DNA of 5,712 nt from Patescibacteria group bacterium (lineage in GTDB: Bacteria > Patescibacteriota > Microgenomatia > UBA10105 > UBA927): assembly GCA_003545435.1 (NCBI GenBank), contig DPYI01000051.1, forward strand, positions 13,411-19,122, given 5' to 3'. Shown here in pieces: positions 1-5,305 of the stretch. A model generated the notes under the pieces. The model did no database searches. It was given only the letters and a program-made list of their open reading frames with translations, and had not been told where the DNA came from. How positions within the stretch are numbered: the stretch's first letter is position 1; every line of letters starts with the position of its first letter. The position numbers and the translations under genes were made by a program.

Positions 1-170
1 CGTCTTCTGACCACATGAATATCTATCGTTGTTACCGCTGGGATATATGTAGCAGATTGCGGAACTGCGGGCGCTCGACGGGGGTCCCCAAACGTACACC
101 ACCCATTCTTATTTGTAAATGAATAACATATTATGATTTACGTTAGGATAAACAAAATTCATTCCGAATT
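1..170. other. Gene-poor edge region, no supported gene
   Basis: I see no convincing gene here. A plus-strand frame is open from the window edge to a TGA at 120-122. A minus-strand frame is open from GTG codons near 99-102 out through position 1. Either could be the end or beginning of a gene lying mostly outside the window, but neither has a strong ribosome site and neither translation is a family I recognise. The rest is AT-rich and contains two short hairpins, listed separately. A short GC palindrome (GGGGTCCCC) lies at 81-89. Confidence 0.4.
115..141. repeat. AT-rich hairpin
   Basis: GTAAAT (115-120) pairs with ATTTAC (136-141), and ATAA (123-126) pairs with TTAT (131-134) around a four-base loop, giving a ten-pair stem with a small internal loop. 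There is no GC-rich stem with a T-run, so it is not a canonical terminator. It may be a weak structure downstream of the secF operon. Confidence 0.4.
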
Positions 171-172
171 TT
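154..172. terminator. Possible weak bidirectional terminator hairpin
   Basis: AAAATTC (154-160) and GAATTTT (166-172) form a perfect 7-bp stem with a 5-base loop. Read on the minus strand it is followed by a T-rich stretch (TTTTGTTT), so it could end transcription coming from the secF side or from the structured region at 171-353. The stem is mostly A:T pairs, which makes it weak. Confidence 0.25.
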
Positions 173-353
173 ATAAGAACGGGTGACACGAACGAGGGCA
201 TCCCGCAAACACCCGCAATAGCGTGCAGCTGTCAAAAGCGTAGGACTCGTGTATCCAACGGCCATCCGGGAGAAAGGAAATTCAACAACATCTCCGCGTT
301 CATGAGGATGTTTGCGGGACACGCGAGTGGCAGGACCCGTTTATAATTATTCG
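171..353. ncRNA. Candidate structured RNA, 6S-like architecture
   Basis: The two halves of this intergenic region pair over a long range. ACGGGT (179-184) pairs with ACCCGT (335-340), flanked by TTATAA on both sides. CCCGCAAACA (202-211) pairs perfectly over 10 bp with TGTTTGCGGG (309-318). Between the two stems is a large, roughly symmetric internal loop of 17 and 16 bases. A smaller AACATC/GATGTT pairing (287-292 with 307-312) competes at the inner end. A long rod with a central bubble and a length near 180 nt is what 6S RNA looks like, but I see no sequence signature that proves it. Either strand could be transcribed. On plus, a TATAAG at 172-177 has TAAACA 17 bases upstream; on minus, a TATAAA lies at the mirrored edge. 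A decayed palindromic mobile element is an alternative. Confidence 0.35.
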
Positions 354-362
354 GCAGTTAGT

Positions 363-1250
363 TTAAAACTTTCCACTCTTATTTCGTTCCCATCTATCTA
401 AAAGAAGCAAAACCGGTGTAGCCACAAACGGCGATGAATAGGTCCCTGTGATTGTTCCTATAAGGAGTGCAACAGCAAACCAACGGACGGTCGCGCCTCC
501 CATGAGGGCTAGTGATAAAAGCATAAATATAATGGTGAATGAATTGACCAGCGACCTCCCCATGGTTTCCGTCAGGGCAACGTCGCATACGTCTGACAGT
601 TTCGTCCTTGTATCTTTCCTGCGGTACTCCCTGATGCGGTCAAAAATAACAATGGTGTCGTGTACGGAAAAGCTCATGGTCGTCAAAAATGCAGTAACAA
701 AAAGCGTGTCCACTTCAACACCGAAAAAATGCCCAAGGAGGGAAAAACTACCAAACATGACAAGCATGTCATGGATCAAAGATGCGATAGCGGAGATGCC
801 GAATTTAACGCTTTTAAATGCATAGGCAACATACGAAAGAATGGCAATCAATACGAAAATCGACGAAACAACGGTTTTATACAACAATTCTTTTCCGATG
901 ACCGGACCGACGGTGTCTTTCTTTAAAATATCAATGGTTCCTCCCCCTCCTTCCTCATGTAACCCCTGCTGAAATACATCAACCGTACTTTCTGCCGTGG
1001 GTTTCATGCGGAAGGTATAACTATTCCCCGGGCTTTGGGTGATTTCAATCAAATCGATTGAATTTTTTTTCGCGAGTGCCTGTATAACATCTCTGGCAAG
1101 TGGCTTTTCCGATTTTACCTCCAATACCGTGCCTCCGGTAAAATCAACAGACGGCCGGAGGCCCCACCGGAGGAGCGAATAGACTCCGGGAATCAAAACA
1201 AAAGACGAAAGCAAAACGTAAAGCCAAATATATTTGGAAAACCGTATCAT
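363..1250 (-). CDS. secF: Protein translocase subunit SecF
   Basis: SecF is a membrane subunit of the SecDF complex, which uses the proton motive force to help pull secreted proteins out of the SecYEG channel. The 295-residue product has the expected order: an N-terminal membrane helix (about 8-27), the signature SVDFTGGT (34-41), a small extracytoplasmic domain, the DTVGPVIGKEL segment (112-122), then five C-terminal membrane helices. The conserved motif in the second half appears as SFSVHDTIVIFDRIRE (193-208), with Asp198 at the position of the usual NDT/HDT aspartate, followed by the ETMGRSLVNS segment. Length is normal for a stand-alone SecF. The start is fixed by an ATGA overlap with the secD stop and a strong AAAGGAGG ribosome site six bases upstream. 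It is the last gene of the operon. The call is secure; the first SecF motif has PS where a Gly-Ile pair is common. Confidence 0.97.
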   Translation of the reverse strand: MIRFSKYIWLYVLLSSFVLIPGVYSLLRWGLRPSVDFTGGTVLEVKSEKPLARDVIQALAKKNSIDLIEITQSPGNSYTFRMKPTAESTVDVFQQGLHEEGGGGTIDILKKDTVGPVIGKELLYKTVVSSIFVLIAILSYVAYAFKSVKFGISAIASLIHDMLVMFGSFSLLGHFFGVEVDTLFVTAFLTTMSFSVHDTIVIFDRIREYRRKDTRTKLSDVCDVALTETMGRSLVNSFTIIFMLLSLALMGGATVRWFAVALLIGTITGTYSSPFVATPVLLLLDRWERNKSGKF

Positions 1251-2620
1251 GCGTTTCCTCCTTTGGGACCTTTATAAAGAACGCGGATAAATGTTCTCGT
1301 CACGATAATCCCGGTAAACAAGCTGATGATCACTCCTAAAAAGAGCGTTGCAGCAAAACCTCTCACCAACCCTGAACTTGGAAGGAAATTCCAGTTTCCG
1401 GGGTTAAAAAGAATAAGGGATGTGATGATGGTCGTAAAATTTGCATCCCGGATGCTGTCCCATGCTTTCCCAAACCCCAATTCCATGGCAATCTGCCATG
1501 GTTTGCCTTTCCGCAATTCCTCTTTAAACCGTTCAAAGATTAAAATATTGGCATCCACTGCCATGCCGATGGAAAGAATAAACCCCGCAATTCCCGGAAG
1601 AGTAAGGGTGATAGGGATAATCCGGTACATTGCCAGGGTAAGAAGTCCGTACACCAAAAGCGCAAAATCCGCGTAAAGTCCCAGCCATCCGTATTTTAAA
1701 ATCATGAAAAGGGCAACGATCGAAAGTCCGATAAGTCCAGCTTGCACGCTCTTGGAAACCGAAATCCCTCCGAGAGTCGCTCCGACGATTCTCTTTTCCA
1801 CCACCGCAACCGGTACGGGTAAGGCTCCGGCGTTGAGCTGGAGCGCTAACCGTTTTGCCTGATCGGATGTGAATCCTCCGGATATGACTCCGCTCCCGTC
1901 CGTTATTTCGGATTTGACAGTCGGCCACATGAGCGCTGTGTCATCCAAAAAGATAGCCAGCGGCTTGCCGATCAAACGCTTGGTCACCTCCGCAAATTTT
2001 TTACCGCCATCTGCGGTAAATTCGATTGCCACTTCCGGTTCGCCGTTGTTGCTGTTAAAAGAAAGTGCTGCTTTCTTTAAATCCTTTCCGGTTAATCCAA
2101 CAGGTTTTGTATTTTCAAGTGTCGGAAAAAGAAACGCGGCTTGAGTTGATTCCTGATTTTCAGTCAATTCGCGAAATTCGAGTTTTGCCGTCTGCCCGAT
2201 GAGAGAAAGCGCCTGTTCCACGTCCGTGACTCCGGGAAGCTCAACAATCACCCGATAGGCCTCCCCGCTTTTGACGTGCTGGACAAGCGGTTCGGAAACC
2301 CCAAAAAAATTCACCCTGCGTTCAATGACCTGCCGGGATGATTCCAAAGCGTCCATGCGACTTGCTGCCGGAATATCCTTCATATCCGCCTCAAGCGCTA
2401 CATGAGTTCCTCCAGCCAAATCCAGTCCCAAATGCGTCGTGAATGTTTTTTGTATCTTCAAACCCCCAATTTGGATATCCAACCGCGGCGGATTAACTTC
2501 TTTTTGTATTGTTTTTCCCTGCCATGGGATGGAAAGCGTAAATTTTTCCGGTAAATCAATAACCGCTGCAACAACCGTCAGGCAAAGAATAAGGATGAAT
2601 AGTTTCTTGGGATTTTTCAT
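1247..2620 (-). CDS. secD: Protein translocase subunit SecD
   Basis: SecD is the larger partner of SecF in the proton-driven accessory complex of the Sec translocon. The 457-residue protein begins with a membrane helix (about 6-22), followed by the SecD signature LGLDLAGG (64-71), the RRVNFFGV segment (101-108) and the P1-type extracytoplasmic domain with VELPGV (126-131). Later come the SGGFTSDQA and NAGALPVP segments, then a five-helix C-terminal domain. The proton-path motif GMAVDAN is at 352-358 with Asp356, followed by ILIFERFKEELR (359-370) and the RDANFTT segment (391-397). All landmarks are present and it is not fused to SecF. Its ATG overlaps the stop of the upstream regulator-like gene (ATGA), and no clear Shine-Dalgarno precedes it, so translation is probably coupled to that gene. 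It overlaps secF the same way at its other end. Confidence 0.97.
   Translation of the reverse strand: MKNPKKLFILILCLTVVAAVIDLPEKFTLSIPWQGKTIQKEVNPPRLDIQIGGLKIQKTFTTHLGLDLAGGTHVALEADMKDIPAASRMDALESSRQVIERRVNFFGVSEPLVQHVKSGEAYRVIVELPGVTDVEQALSLIGQTAKLEFRELTENQESTQAAFLFPTLENTKPVGLTGKDLKKAALSFNSNNGEPEVAIEFTADGGKKFAEVTKRLIGKPLAIFLDDTALMWPTVKSEITDGSGVISGGFTSDQAKRLALQLNAGALPVPVAVVEKRIVGATLGGISVSKSVQAGLIGLSIVALFMILKYGWLGLYADFALLVYGLLTLAMYRIIPITLTLPGIAGFILSIGMAVDANILIFERFKEELRKGKPWQIAMELGFGKAWDSIRDANFTTIITSLILFNPGNWNFLPSSGLVRGFAATLFLGVIISLFTGIIVTRTFIRVLYKGPKGGNA
1257..1264 (-). promoter_or_regulatory. Ribosome binding site of secF
   Basis: The minus strand reads AAAGGAGG six bases before the secF ATG. 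It lies within the last codons of secD, which supports both the chosen secF start and efficient reinitiation at the ATGA overlap. Confidence 0.85.
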
Positions 2621-3204
2621 GAAGCGTGCACCAACTCTTCTTCATCTCCGATAATCATAACCCGGGACCCCTCGAGAATGGAAACGACAAAAGGATCTCT
2701 CCTTCTTTTTCGGAAATCAAATTCCTCTTCCGTCATCACCGTATAATTAACTTCTCTTCCCCGTTTTGCCTCTTCGGATTTAATGAGCTGGGAAAGTTCC
2801 GGGAGAACGATATTTCCGACAATCAGGATGTCTATGTCATTGGCGTTTTTGGGTACAATTCCCCTGATAAATCTTCCGGAAAACATAATAAATTTTATTT
2901 TCCCCAACTTTGCCCTCCGTTTTATCAGTTCCCATCCTAATCCTGTAGATTTTATAATCAATTCTAAGAGGTTAGAATATAACGGATAGTCTTTGCGGAA
3001 GGTGTAAAACAACCGGTTTGCCCGCTGTTCTTTGGTTACCATTCCCGCCTTTTCCATGTGCAAAAGTTCCCGCCGTACCGCATTAATCTCTTCCGAAACC
3101 CGCCTCACGATATCCCGCACATGAAATATGGATCCGGGGTTAGTCAGAAACAGTTCTAAAATTTTTCTTCTCACCCGAGAAATAATGACATCTTCAAGAG
3201 GCAT
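2617..3204 (-). CDS. Winged-helix protein with degenerate nucleotidyltransferase fold
   Basis: This 195-residue protein has two parts. Residues 5-70 look like an ArsR/MarR-style winged helix: a VRRKILELFL helix, then HVRDIVRRV, the likely recognition helix NAVRRELLHMEKAGMV, and a wing (RANRLFYTF). Residues about 103-190 resemble a minimal nucleotidyltransferase fold. The MFSGRFIRG stretch (107-115) sits where GSxxRG is expected, DID (123-125) keeps the paired metal-binding acids, and a strand EVNYTVM carries Asn153 where a third acid would be expected. The usual Ser of the GS motif is Arg111, so catalysis is doubtful. I recognise this domain pair, with its EVNYTVMTEEEF tail, as frequent in CPR genomes; its function is unknown to me. 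It is the first gene of the operon with secD and secF. The start is fixed by an in-frame TGA 14 codons upstream with no other start codon between. No Shine-Dalgarno is seen; instead a repeated motif runs into the ATG. Confidence 0.85.
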   Translation of the reverse strand: MPLEDVIISRVRRKILELFLTNPGSIFHVRDIVRRVSEEINAVRRELLHMEKAGMVTKEQRANRLFYTFRKDYPLYSNLLELIIKSTGLGWELIKRRAKLGKIKFIMFSGRFIRGIVPKNANDIDILIVGNIVLPELSQLIKSEEAKRGREVNYTVMTEEEFDFRKRRRDPFVVSILEGSRVMIIGDEEELVHAS

Positions 3205-3224
3205 ACCAGGTAGTAGAGTTTCGA
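3201..3224 (-). repeat. Start-codon-spanning repeat, copy 1
   Basis: The minus strand carries TCGAAACTCTACTACCTGGT followed by ATGC, in which the ATG is the start codon of the winged-helix gene. It differs from the copy at 5281-5304 only by a CT/TC swap at two positions. It contains the small palindrome TACCTGGTA. It replaces a recognisable ribosome site. Confidence 0.8.
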
Positions 3225-3265
3225 TCTTTGCCGTTTTACGCCGTCAAAAACTCAACTTCCTTTCC

Positions 3266-3294
3266 ATTATCATGCTTTTATTTACATCCAGATA
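3266..3294 (-). promoter_or_regulatory. Possible promoter of the regulator-secD-secF operon
   Basis: On the minus strand a GATAAT (3271-3266) matches the -10 consensus at five of six positions. The hexamer 17 bases upstream is TATCTG (3294-3289), a poor -35. A second candidate is TTGACG (3247-3242), but the hexamer 17 bases after it is TCGAAA, inside the repeat, and fits poorly. Some promoter is expected because 181 bases separate this gene from the previous stop. Confidence 0.25.
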
Positions 3295-3324
3295 GTTACT
3301 GTTTACAGCAAAGTGAAAGGCGTG

Positions 3325-3346
3325 TCGAAACTTCACTACCTGGCAT
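3325..3346 (+). repeat. Start-codon-spanning repeat, copy 2 (orphan)
   Basis: The plus strand reads TCGAAACTTCACTACCTGGC then AT. Its first 19 bases are identical to the copy at 5281; the next base changes GTATG to GCATA, so the ATG is lost. It is inverted relative to copy 1, making the pair a 22-bp imperfect inverted repeat around 100 bases. It precedes no supported plus-strand gene. Confidence 0.8.
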
Positions 3347-3385
3347 ATCTTGCTTTAGTCAAGTTAGGGGCAGGAATGAATCTTA

Positions 3386-4576
3386 TTAGTATGTTACTGT
3401 CGTTCCTGTCGGCAGCATATGAATCCATACCTGCCCGCGAGTCAATTGGATTTCCTTCCCGCTCGCGTTCATAAATTTTGTCCTTGCAGCTCTGTCTTCT
3501 TTTGCCCATGTGATTTTTTCTGCCTTTCCGTCCTGGAAAAGAAGTCCTGAACCGGAGCCAATGTTGTTATAGAGAAGATGCATGTGGTCGTCAACTGGAC
3601 CGATTTCTTTGACAAACACGATAACGACTGCTTTAGCAGTAAGTTGTTCCTCCGTTTCCAAATCTGTATGCGGTTTACCGCCGTTGTTGCGTTTATACGA
3701 GTTACTTGCTTTATCATACACCCATTCAACGCCATAATCCTTCTCATACCCTTTCCAGGCAACAAAGCTGATGGAATTGGTAGTTCCCCGATCCGCCTCT
3801 TTGGCATCGTCTTTAAATTTCCACGGTTCAAACTTTTTATCCCACGCGACGCCTTTGCTGTCTACATTCGTCCATCCCCTGTCAGACGCTAGTTTAAAAA
3901 GTTTATCCGTCTGGCAGACCATGGTATGTTCTGTAGCTACCGGATGGTCCAGCCGGTCATAATTCCGGTAACAGGTCGGAAATGAGATGCCGAATTGATC
4001 CAGGTCTTTGATACGCCACTGGTCTATCTGACACAGGGCTTTGGCCCGTTCATCTACCGTGTCATCGCTGCAATTCCCGGCTCCTCCGACATGGTTATAC
4101 AACGCATCATATTCCAAAACCCACGGTAAAAAATATGTTCGTGCACTTCTGACCGGCGCTATAAGCACATTGCCGGTAGAGAGACCGCAGTAAAAAACCG
4201 CCATAAATCTGCTAATCCCGCCTTCAGCGACTGAATCATACACAACATCCGCAAACGAAATCCCTGACTGAGGCCTGGCTTCTTCATGATTTTCAATCAT
4301 GACAGCCAAGGGCCGCCGTTTATCCCAGATTTCCTTTTCCTTTTTGGTATACATCTCTCCGTTTATGGGGCACGCCTGATCTTTGGGAACTGAAGGGTCG
4401 CTCGTAAAATGCCGCTGCGGTTTTTGTGAAGGAACCGTCAGAGTCGTCGGAGCAATCGTTTTTATCTCTTTTTTCCCGAACGTTGAAAAAAGACCGTAAG
4501 AAATCCCGGTAGACAGAAGATAGAGTGCAATTCCAATTACGCCAAAAAAAACAAACTGTTTTTGTTTGATATTCAT
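3386..4576 (-). CDS. DUF3048 (YerB-like) membrane-anchored extracellular protein
   Basis: The 396-residue product has an N-terminal membrane helix (about 8-30), a short polar linker, and then a DUF3048 N-terminal domain with its typical RRPLAVMIENHEEARPQSG (87-105), ADVVYDSVAEGGISRFMA (109-126) and PVRSART (141-147) segments. A DUF3048 C-terminal domain ends with KITWAKE, the ASGKEIQLTRGQVWI stretch and MLPTGTTVTY. Bacillus YerB is annotated as a putative lipoprotein; here there is no lipobox cysteine in the first helix, so a signal anchor is more likely. Six cysteines (69, 130, 169, 182, 202, 221) lie in the outer domain and could form disulfides. The biochemical role of the family is unknown. 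I chose the ATG at 4576 because AGAAAGG lies six bases upstream and the membrane helix follows directly; an earlier in-frame ATG at 4621 has no ribosome site. Confidence 0.9.
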   Translation of the reverse strand: MNIKQKQFVFFGVIGIALYLLSTGISYGLFSTFGKKEIKTIAPTTLTVPSQKPQRHFTSDPSVPKDQACPINGEMYTKKEKEIWDKRRPLAVMIENHEEARPQSGISFADVVYDSVAEGGISRFMAVFYCGLSTGNVLIAPVRSARTYFLPWVLEYDALYNHVGGAGNCSDDTVDERAKALCQIDQWRIKDLDQFGISFPTCYRNYDRLDHPVATEHTMVCQTDKLFKLASDRGWTNVDSKGVAWDKKFEPWKFKDDAKEADRGTTNSISFVAWKGYEKDYGVEWVYDKASNSYKRNNGGKPHTDLETEEQLTAKAVVIVFVKEIGPVDDHMHLLYNNIGSGSGLLFQDGKAEKITWAKEDRAARTKFMNASGKEIQLTRGQVWIHMLPTGTTVTY

Positions 4577-4644
4577 AGCCAGCCTTTCTGTTTTTACTGA
4601 AGATATGGTTTGTTCAATCATAATTTAAAATTATTTCATGATTG

Positions 4645-4692
4645 TGTCATCTCGATCCTAAACGGGATCCCTCGACTTAGCTCGGGATGATA
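4645..4692. repeat. Palindromic intergenic repeat (REP-like)
   Basis: TCATCTCGA (4647-4655) pairs with TCGGGATGA (4682-4690) over nine pairs including one wobble. Inside are the perfect palindrome GGGATCCC (4664-4671) and a CTCGACTTAGCTCGGG segment. The TCGA-centred wording resembles dispersed palindromes seen in intergenic regions of many CPR and Bacteroidetes genomes; this is recognition, not a search. It fills most of the gap between the DUF4446 and DUF3048 genes and lacks a T-run. Confidence 0.55.
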
Positions 4693-4696
4693 TGGA

Positions 4697-5146
4697 TCAT
4701 TTCGCATTTTTTATAGCCGCTTTTTCCTCTTTTGAAAGCTCGACATCATGTCCAACGCCGTTTTTAATATATTTAATATACCACCGGTTGCCGGTCCGTG
4801 CATAGAGAGATGTCATCACGACACCGTTGTCCCCTTTGTCCAAAAGCGCCATCGTAAAACTCTGACTGCCTCCTGTGTCGGAAAAAGGGTTGAACCGGAC
4901 GATGCCGATCCGTTGTAAATGTGTGTCTCCCTCACTTTCAAGCCTTGTTAGTGACTGAGAGAGACCAGCGATATCCTTTTTATTTTTTACGTACGCATCG
5001 AGTATTTTTTCCAATGACTCTTTGAGCGTGTGCGTGCTTACGCCTTCAGTCAAACGATTGTAATGGGACACCATCCGAAAAACGAGTACAGAAAGGGTGA
5101 TGTTCCAAAGGCCAAATATGATAATGCTGAGAGTTACCAGAGACAT
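4697..5146 (-). CDS. DUF4446 single-pass membrane protein
   Basis: This 149-residue protein has one N-terminal membrane helix (about 5-24), a helical, probably coiled-coil stretch (about 38-72), and the DUF4446 hallmark: HLQRIGIVRFNPFSDTGG (76-93) followed by QSFTMALLD, the GVVMTSLYAR segment and a C-terminal LSKEEKAAI helix. Length fits the family. DUF4446 is common in Firmicutes and CPR, sometimes next to chromosome-partitioning genes, but its function is not known. The start ATG is preceded by a good promoter at 5174-5202 giving a leader of about 20 bases, and by no clear Shine-Dalgarno. The next gene on the strand is the DUF3048 gene, 120 bases away across a palindromic repeat; co-transcription is possible but not shown. 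Confidence 0.9.
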   Translation of the reverse strand: MSLVTLSIIIFGLWNITLSVLVFRMVSHYNRLTEGVSTHTLKESLEKILDAYVKNKKDIAGLSQSLTRLESEGDTHLQRIGIVRFNPFSDTGGSQSFTMALLDKGDNGVVMTSLYARTGNRWYIKYIKNGVGHDVELSKEEKAAIKNAK

Positions 5147-5173
5147 AGGAAGTGAACACTCTTTGTATGCATC

Positions 5174-5202
5174 ATACTACGGGGTCAGCAAATTTTTGTC
5201 AA
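5174..5202 (-). promoter_or_regulatory. Promoter of the DUF4446 gene
   Basis: The minus strand has a perfect -35 TTGACA (5202-5197), a 17-base spacer and TAGTAT (5179-5174), four of six matches to -10. Start of transcription would fall near 5167, about 20 bases before the ATG. The -35 box lies in an inverted repeat shared with the divergent promoter. Confidence 0.65.
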
Positions 5203-5225
5203 TGGCTTTTTGAGGCTCTTTCCGA

Positions 5226-5255
5226 TTGACAAGGCTAATGAAGCTGTGGTACGCT
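5226..5255 (+). promoter_or_regulatory. Promoter of the small membrane protein gene
   Basis: A perfect -35 TTGACA (5226-5231) is followed after 18 bases by TACGCT (5250-5255), a weak -10 with a TGG extension in front of it. Transcription would begin near 5262. ATTGACAA (5225-5232) is the exact inverse of TTGTCAAT (5196-5203), so the two divergent promoters are arranged symmetrically. Confidence 0.45.
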
Positions 5256-5291
5256 TCAAACCATGTACGGATTGAAGCTATCGAAACTTCA
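5240..5291 (+). promoter_or_regulatory. Leader with competing hairpins
   Basis: Four segments are complementary in sequence: A GAAGC (5240-5244), B GCTTCAA (5253-5259), C TTGAAGC (5272-5278) and D CTTCA (5287-5291). A:B, B:C and C:D pairings exclude one another. B:C is the strongest, with seven pairs plus two more past an A-A mismatch and a six-base loop. D lies inside the repeat that runs into the start codon. If the start of transcription is near 5262, A and part of B are not in the RNA, so this could instead be a DNA operator. Confidence 0.35.
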
Positions 5292-5305
5292 CTACCTGGT
5301 ATGCC
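5281..5305 (+). repeat. Start-codon-spanning repeat, copy 3
   Basis: TCGAAACTTCACTACCTGGT is followed directly by ATGCC, and this ATG (5301) is the start codon of the small basic membrane protein. It is the same arrangement as copy 1, at an unrelated gene. Confidence 0.8.

Noticed and set aside
152..346. Plus-strand frame open for 64 codons through the palindromic region
   Set aside because: There is no ATG, GTG or TTG near its beginning with a ribosome site; the only ATGs are close to its end. A structured RNA explains the region better.
171..353. RNase P RNA, tmRNA or SRP RNA
   Set aside because: I looked on both strands for their conserved core sequences and did not see them.
448..825. 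Plus-strand open frame of 125 codons inside secF
   Set aside because: It is the complement of an unmistakable secF reading frame, with no ribosome site.
3322..3474. Plus-strand frame from GTG 3322 (VSKLHYLAYLALVKLG...), 50 aa
   Set aside because: The beginning is oddly protein-like and uses the orphan repeat, but it runs antisense into the conserved end of the DUF3048 gene, and AAAGG sits only one base from the GTG.
4577..4621. Earlier DUF3048 start at 4621, adding 15 residues
   Set aside because: There is no ribosome site before it and it puts a charged stretch before the membrane anchor; the ATG at 4576 has AGAAAGG at proper spacing.
5226..5300. Upstream starts (TTG 5226, ATG 5238) for the small membrane protein
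   Set aside because: TTG 5226 is the -35 box itself. ATG 5238 precedes the likely transcription start, and the typical basic N-terminus begins at 5301.
3201..5305. CRISPR array
   Set aside because: The three repeat copies are in mixed orientation, irregularly spaced and at start codons, with no regular spacers.
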